A DNA stretch of 64,000 nucleotides from Hymenobacter elongatus (lineage in GTDB: Bacteria; Bacteroidota; Bacteroidia; Cytophagales; Hymenobacteraceae): assembly GCF_004745955.1 (NCBI RefSeq), contig NZ_SRLD01000020.1, positions 1-64,000 on the forward strand, read 5' to 3'. A program made the position numbers and the translations under genes. Positions 59,770 through 64,000 of the stretch are shown piece by piece (position 1 is the stretch's first letter; every line of letters starts with the position of its first letter). The notes below the pieces were generated by a model. That model had not been told where the DNA came from and ran no database searches. It saw nothing but the letters and a program-made list of their open reading frames with translations.

Positions 59770-60144
59770 ATGAAGTACTCGATTGATAAAAAGGAAACTT
59801 ACACGATTATCACCATTGACGAGAAAAAGCTCGACACTACTGTTGCGCCCGATCTGAAATCGGAATTCGTGAAGCTGAACGCTGAAGGCATTAATAACCT
59901 GATCCTGGACTTGAGCAACGTGAAATACACGGACTCGTCGGGCCTCAGCTCTATCCTTATCGCCAACCGGTTGTGCAATTCTACCGGCGGCCTGTTGGTA
60001 CTTACGGGTTTGCAGGACCATGTGATGAAGCTCATCACCATCTCCAAGCTCGAGTCTGTTTTGCACATTCTGCCCACCGTAGAAGAAGGCATTGACCGCA
60101 TCTTCCTACACGCCATCGAGCGTGACCTGACCAGCAAAGAATAG
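59770..60144 (+). CDS. STAS-domain anti-sigma-factor antagonist
   Basis: 124 residues, a single STAS domain. NNLILDLSNVKYTDSSGLSSILIANRL contains the phosphorylatable serine motif D-S-S-G-L. Such proteins are controlled by a PP2C phosphatase and a serine kinase, and act by partner switching on anti-sigma factors or other outputs. No RsbW- or SpoIIE-like gene is adjacent. The start matches the family. Confidence 0.9.
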   Translation: MKYSIDKKETYTIITIDEKKLDTTVAPDLKSEFVKLNAEGINNLILDLSNVKYTDSSGLSSILIANRLCNSTGGLLVLTGLQDHVMKLITISKLESVLHILPTVEEGIDRIFLHAIERDLTSKE

Positions 60145-60275
60145 TTTTCTTCGAAGCGGTGAGCTGTTGGCTGTTAGCGGTTAGTGTTCAGACTAGCGAC
60201 TAATGGCCAACAGCTTTTTCTTTTTCTCATCTTTACCAAGCGCTAACGGCCGACCGCTACTAGCACCAGCTTATT

Positions 60276-61193
60276 TTGGAGTTTGAGCTGAAAATCCTGG
60301 GCAGCGCTTCGGCTACCCCCTTTCTCAATCGGCACCACACCGCGCAGGTGCTCACGGTGGGCAATCAGTCGTATCTGATTGACTGCGGCGAAGGCACGCA
60401 GAGCCGGCTCATGGAACACCGGGTCCGGCACCAGCGCCTGAACACCATTTTCATCTCCCACCTGCACGGCGACCATTTCTTCGGGCTGTTCGGGTTGCTT
60501 TCCACTATGCATCTGCAGGGCCGCACCGAGCCAGTGTGCCTCTTCGGCCCCGCCGGCCTGGATGAAATCCTGACTACGCAATTCCGCTGGTCGCACACCC
60601 AGCTTTCGTTCGACCTGCTGTTCACCGTCGTCGACCCCGACCAGCACGCGCTGGTGCACGAAGACCGCTACCTGACGGTGCATACCTTGCCTATGCGGCA
60701 TCGTATTCCGTGCTGCGGCTACCTGTTTCGCGAAAAGCCCAAGCGCCGTCACCTCGATAAGGCGCGGCTGCCCGCCGGCCTGACGCCCGCCCAGCTTGGC
60801 CGGCTGGCCCAGGGCGAAGATATCGTGGACGACAAGGGTGCGGTGCTGGTCAGCAACACGGACGTGACCACCGAGGCCAGCCACTCGCGCAGCTACGCGT
60901 TCTGCTCCGATACGCTTTATACCGAAAGCCTGGCCGACCTGGTGCACGAGGTGGACTTGCTCTATCACGAAGCCACGTTTATGGACGATATGCGCGAGCG
61001 GGCCCTTGCCACGCACCATTCCACGGCCCGGCAAGCGGGGCTGCTGGCCAGAAAAGCGCAGGTTCGGCGGCTGCTCATCGGCCACTTCTCGTCCCGCTAC
61101 CGCGACCTGGAACCGCTGCTAGTCGAAGCTCAGGCCGTTTTTGAGCGGGTGGAGCTGGCCACGGAAGGCAAAACGGTGAGCATTCCGGAGTAA
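60276..61193 (+). CDS. rnz: Ribonuclease Z
   Basis: 305 residues. The metallo-beta-lactamase motif is ISHLHGDHFFGLFGLL (H-x-H-x-D-H). N-terminal FELKILGSASATPFLNRHHTAQVL and IDCGEGTQSRLM are tRNase Z signatures; YAFCSDTLY and IGHFSSRY hold the further zinc ligands. A long insert (RHLDKARLPAGLTPAQLGRLAQGEDI) is the exosite region seen in bacterial RNase Z. It processes the 3' end of tRNA precursors. The start is TTG at 60276; no ATG is available near the homologous N-terminus. It lies 131 bases after the STAS gene. Confidence 0.93.
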   Translation: MEFELKILGSASATPFLNRHHTAQVLTVGNQSYLIDCGEGTQSRLMEHRVRHQRLNTIFISHLHGDHFFGLFGLLSTMHLQGRTEPVCLFGPAGLDEILTTQFRWSHTQLSFDLLFTVVDPDQHALVHEDRYLTVHTLPMRHRIPCCGYLFREKPKRRHLDKARLPAGLTPAQLGRLAQGEDIVDDKGAVLVSNTDVTTEASHSRSYAFCSDTLYTESLADLVHEVDLLYHEATFMDDMRERALATHHSTARQAGLLARKAQVRRLLIGHFSSRYRDLEPLLVEAQAVFERVELATEGKTVSIPE

Positions 61194-61218
61194 CCTCTTT
61201 ACCCGGCTAAAGAGCAGT

Positions 61219-61306
61219 GGGCAACGCGCAGCGAAGCATCTCGCACGCTGGCTTCTTTATCTCGTACTTCAACAACCACCGGCGAGATGCTTCGCTGGTG
61301 CTGCCC
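61219..61306. repeat. Hairpin repeat abutting the transporter start
   Basis: GGGCAACGCGCAGCGAAGCATCTCGC pairs imperfectly with GCGAGATGCTTCGCTGGTGCTGCCC. It ends five bases before the ATG at 61312. The core GAAGCATCTC is shared with the GTCATGCTGAGC family. Confidence 0.6.
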
Positions 61307-61311
61307 GACGG

Positions 61312-62076
61312 ATGGCCTACCAACTACACAAAAAGACCTTCGAACACAAGAAAACCCAGCTCTATCTGGTTCTGAGCGGTATTTTTATCGTCAATGCGCT
61401 GCTGGCCGAAATCATCGGCGTTAAAATATTTTCCCTGGAGCCGCTCATTGGTCGCCCCGATAATCTGACCGCAGGCGTGCTGATCTGGCCAGTCGTGTTT
61501 GTGACGACGGACATCATTAACGAGTATTTCGGCAAGGAAGGCGTGCTGCGCATCAGCTACCTCACGGCGGGCCTGATTCTGTTTGCCTTTCTGGTCATTT
61601 ATGCTACCACCAAGCTACCACCAGCGGCTTTCTGGCTCGATGTCAATAACAAAGATCCGCAGGACCAACCCATCAATATCGACTTTGCCTACCAGATGAT
61701 TTTCCGGCAGGGCATGGGCATTATTGCCGGCTCGCTCACGGCCTTTGGTATCGGGCAGGTGCTCGATGCGACGGTATTTCAACTGCTGCGCCGCGCCACC
61801 CGGGGCCGCTACGTCTGGCTGCGCGCCACGGGCTCCACCCTCGTTTCCCAGCTCGTCGACAGCTTTGTGGTGCTATTTGTGGCCTTTTACGTGTTCGGCA
61901 ACTGGAGTTTCGAGCAGGTGCTAAGCGTGGCCAATACCAACTACTGGTATAAATTCGCGGCGGCTATTCTGCTCACGCCGGTGCTCTACCTCTCTCACTT
62001 CCTCATCGACCGGTATCTGGGCAAAGAGGAAACGGTGGAGCTGCAACAGGAAGCGGCAGCCGATGTGAGTGTGTAA
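61312..62076 (+). CDS. Queuosine precursor transporter (YhhQ / QueT-like VUT family)
   Basis: 254 residues with six or seven membrane spans. The family blocks are GIFIVNALLAEIIGVKIF, GVLIWPVVFVTTDIINEYFGKE, and the charged segment RGRYVWLRATGSTLVSQLVDSFVVLFVAFY (TRxxxSTxxxQxxDS). It is believed to import 7-cyano-7-deazaguanine or its precursors for queuosine synthesis; the name is from family knowledge, not tested here. The start lies directly next to a hairpin repeat and has no visible ribosome site. Confidence 0.88.
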   Translation: MAYQLHKKTFEHKKTQLYLVLSGIFIVNALLAEIIGVKIFSLEPLIGRPDNLTAGVLIWPVVFVTTDIINEYFGKEGVLRISYLTAGLILFAFLVIYATTKLPPAAFWLDVNNKDPQDQPINIDFAYQMIFRQGMGIIAGSLTAFGIGQVLDATVFQLLRRATRGRYVWLRATGSTLVSQLVDSFVVLFVAFYVFGNWSFEQVLSVANTNYWYKFAAAILLTPVLYLSHFLIDRYLGKEETVELQQEAAADVSV

Positions 62077-62242
62077 TAGTGCTTCCCGACCAATTTCCAA
62101 TGTCCTTGTTCTACTTGCTTGTTATAGTGGCAGAAAAGCGGTTCATAACGGTCAACCTACTAGTTTCAATTCGCGCCTGCACTACCGGGTAACCTTGCGC
62201 CTCGGCTATTTCTTACGACAACTACCTGATTTTCCCTTCCTA

Positions 62243-63220
62243 ATGTCCCGCATCCTCACCGGTATCCAAAGCACTGGCCGGCCCCATCTGGGCAACCTGC
62301 TCGGGGCCATTTTGCCCGCCATCGAGCTGTCGAAAAACCCAGCTCACGACTCGCTTTACTTCATTGCCGACCTGCACTCGCTCACGACCGTGCGCGACCC
62401 GGCGCTGCTGCGCCAGAACACCTACGCGGTGGCGGCAGCCTGGCTGGCCTGCGGCTTCGATACGGAGAAAAATCTGTTCTACCGCCAGTCGGATGTGCCC
62501 CAGGTGGCCGAGCTGACGTGGTATCTGAGCTGCTTCACCCCTTTTCCGATGCTGGCCAACGCCCACTCGTTCAAGGATAAGTCGGACCGGCTTTCGGACG
62601 TGAATGCGGGCTTGTTCACCTACCCGGTGCTGATGGCGGCCGATATTCTGCTCTACGATGCCGAGATTGTACCGGTGGGCAAGGACCAGATTCAGCACCT
62701 CGAAATTGCCCGCGACATTGCCTCGGCTTTCAACACCCGCTACGGCGAAACCCTGGTGTTGCCCCAGTCCCGCGTAGATGCCGAGCTGATGACCATTCCC
62801 GGCACCGACGGGGCCAAGATGAGCAAGAGCTACGGCAACATCATCGACGTTTTCGCGCCGGAGAATGAGTTGTTGAAAGCCATTAAAACCATTATTTCGG
62901 ACAGCACGCCGCTGGAAGCCCCCAAGGACCCGGCCACCGACGTTACCTTCAAGCTCTACTCACTGCTGGCCACGCCCGCCGAAACCGAGGACCTGCGCGC
63001 CCGCTACCTGGCTGGCGGCTACGGCTATGGCCACGCCAAAAAGGAGCTGTACGAGCTGGTTCTGCGCCGCTTTGCCACCGAGCGGGAACAATTCAACTTC
63101 TACATGAACAACCTGCCCGAGCTGGACGCGCGCCTAGCCGAAGGCGCCCGCAAAGCCCAGGCCTACGGGAGCGTAGTGCTGAATAAGGTACGGAAAAAGG
63201 TGGGCTATTCGGCGCGATAA
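62243..63220 (+). CDS. trpS: Tryptophanyl-tRNA synthetase
   Basis: 325 residues, a class I aminoacyl-tRNA synthetase. The HIGH box is TGRPHLGN (GIQSTGRPHLGNLLGA), the KMSKS loop is GAKMSKSYGN, and the Trp-specific parts include FIADLHSLTT, GLFTYPVLMAADILLY and VPVGKDQIQHLEIARDI. It charges tRNA-Trp. The start at 62243 (MSRILTGIQSTG) is standard for the family; upstream codons in frame are not homologous. It is followed by a bidirectional terminator shared with the convergent gene. Confidence 0.96.
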   Translation: MSRILTGIQSTGRPHLGNLLGAILPAIELSKNPAHDSLYFIADLHSLTTVRDPALLRQNTYAVAAAWLACGFDTEKNLFYRQSDVPQVAELTWYLSCFTPFPMLANAHSFKDKSDRLSDVNAGLFTYPVLMAADILLYDAEIVPVGKDQIQHLEIARDIASAFNTRYGETLVLPQSRVDAELMTIPGTDGAKMSKSYGNIIDVFAPENELLKAIKTIISDSTPLEAPKDPATDVTFKLYSLLATPAETEDLRARYLAGGYGYGHAKKELYELVLRRFATEREQFNFYMNNLPELDARLAEGARKAQAYGSVVLNKVRKKVGYSAR

Positions 63221-63230
63221 CGCCCACCGA

Positions 63231-63291
63231 AACCAGCTACCAGCCTGGGCTTTCCACGTTTAAAGCGGAAGGCGCAGGCTGGCAGCTGGTT
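63231..63291. terminator. Bidirectional terminator
   Basis: A 61-base imperfect palindrome, from AACCAGCTACCAGCCTG to CAGGCTGGCAGCTGGTT, sits between trpS and the convergent gene whose stop is at 63299. Confidence 0.7.
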
Positions 63292-63298
63292 TCAGCAG

Positions 63299-64000
63299 TT
63301 AGTACGGCAGGCCGTCGATATTGAGCGGATGGTGCTGCTCGCTGGAGAAGCTGAAACCGACTTTGCTGCCGCGGCTCACCTGCTGGTTTTCAACTTTCTG
63401 CTTCACCGTTATCTTCTGAATGTCCTGCATGGGCGGCGCAATCAAGTCGTTGTTGACGGCGGCAATCATAGCGCTTTCCACGAATAGGCGCATCATATCC
63501 GGCGTGAGCAGGTTATCGGCCATGTCGTTGTCGGGCAACTCCAGCTGCTGCACGCCTTCGAGGTAGTAGTGATTTTCAATATTGATCAGCAGCCGACCCA
63601 CCAGGTAGCCGGGGTCGTTGAGACGCTGATACTTGATGCTGTCGGCCATGAAGTTGTAGGCCATAATGTGGCCGAAAAAGCGCCGCCGGAAGTCTTGTTC
63701 CACGTATTTGGACGGCATTGGGCCGTAGTCGTCGGGGAAAGTGACAATATTGGAATGCATTACAAACACGAGCAAATCGCCCGAAAATTTGATATGAAAC
63801 TCCATGTCATTTACGGGCCGATACTCGATGAGCACGTTCGAATCGACGGGCGTAATTTTGCGGCTCAACTCCACCACCAACTCCTGCGACACCCGGCGCA
63901 GCGTATCAAAAGCGGCGCGGGTATTGCGAAAAATGGCCTGCTTGGCAATGGACTTCTGCTGGAGGCCATCGAAGATCTGGTCGAGGCGGTCGGCAGGAGC
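63299..64000 (-). CDS. Conserved hypothetical protein, N-terminus beyond the window
   Basis: At least 233 residues; the frame runs open through the window's end, so the apparent GTG at 63892 is internal. The visible part begins DRLDQIFDGLQQKSIAKQAIF and continues RRVSQELVVELSRKITPVDSNVLIEYRPVNDMEFHIKFSGDLLVFVMHSNIVTF, with YLVGRLLINIENHYYLEGV further on. Soluble, no signal or membrane segment in this part. It resembles a protein widely conserved in Bacteroidetes whose function I do not know. Confidence 0.75.
   Translation of the reverse strand, partial: APADRLDQIFDGLQQKSIAKQAIFRNTRAAFDTLRRVSQELVVELSRKITPVDSNVLIEYRPVNDMEFHIKFSGDLLVFVMHSNIVTFPDDYGPMPSKYVEQDFRRRFFGHIMAYNFMADSIKYQRLNDPGYLVGRLLINIENHYYLEGVQQLELPDNDMADNLLTPDMMRLFVESAMIAAVNNDLIAPPMQDIQKITVKQKVENQQVSRGSKVGFSFSSEQHHPLNIDGLPY

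Noticed and set aside
63299..63892. GTG at 63892 as the start of the last gene
   Set aside because: The frame continues open and protein-like (DRLDQIFDGLQQKSIAKQ) to the window edge, so the true start lies outside.

Overview
This window comes from a high-GC member of the Bacteroidota, most likely Hymenobacter or a close relative in the Cytophagales. The reasoning is inference from gene content: a menaquinone pathway with a hotdog thioesterase, TonB-dependent receptors with carboxypeptidase-like N-terminal domains, a protein with a type IX secretion (por) tail, LytS/LytTR two-component pairs, an eIF5A-less deoxyhypusine-synthase homologue, a GT3 glycogen synthase, and promoters fitting the Bacteroidetes TTTG-N19-TANNTTTG form. 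Many long hairpin repeats sit between genes. I see no rRNA, tRNA or CRISPR array.

Layout. 1-5.7 kb: the tail of an IS630-type transposase, a Cys/Met-metabolism PLP enzyme, an HTH protein behind a very large palindrome, a PAS-only sensor with a small helical partner, and a dead lipoprotein gene carrying a hairpin insertion. 5.7-13.1 kb, minus strand: deoxyhypusine-synthase-like protein, hslV, a TonB receptor, pyruvate dehydrogenase E2, and a histidine phosphatase. 13.1-24.6 kb: the menaquinone genes (thioesterase, menF, menD, menB, then menE), split between menB and menE by about 5.8 kb of accessory DNA. 25-36.5 kb: dipeptidyl peptidase III, an ABA4-like membrane protein, an alpha/beta hydrolase, and two LytS/LytTR sensor-regulator pairs that converge on each other. 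35.8-39 kb: a signal-peptide protein and a TonB receptor that share a duplicated promoter/operator. 39.4-54.3 kb: a T9SS-secreted protein, a GT4 glycosyltransferase, a TPR histidine kinase, S41 and M28 peptidases, two GNATs, and a YfcC-type carrier. 54.8-58.7 kb: a glycogen pair (GH13 branching-type enzyme and GT3 synthase). 58.8-64 kb: DUF4198, STAS, RNase Z, a queuosine-precursor transporter, TrpRS, and a truncated conserved gene.

The most interesting region is 17.6-23.4 kb. It lies inside the men cluster and contains DUF1810, DUF6370 and PAP2 genes, the wreck of a XerD-type integrase, two sets of direct repeats, and a markedly AT-rich two-gene unit pairing an accessory TsaC/Sua5-like threonylcarbamoyl-AMP synthase with a zinc-ribbon DUF6671 protein. 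This looks like a degraded mobile island. The two-gene unit is the best candidate here for an undescribed system. The second strong signal is a 46-bp element with matching -33/-7 spacing in front of two consecutive genes at 36.6 and 39.0 kb, next to two LytTR regulators.
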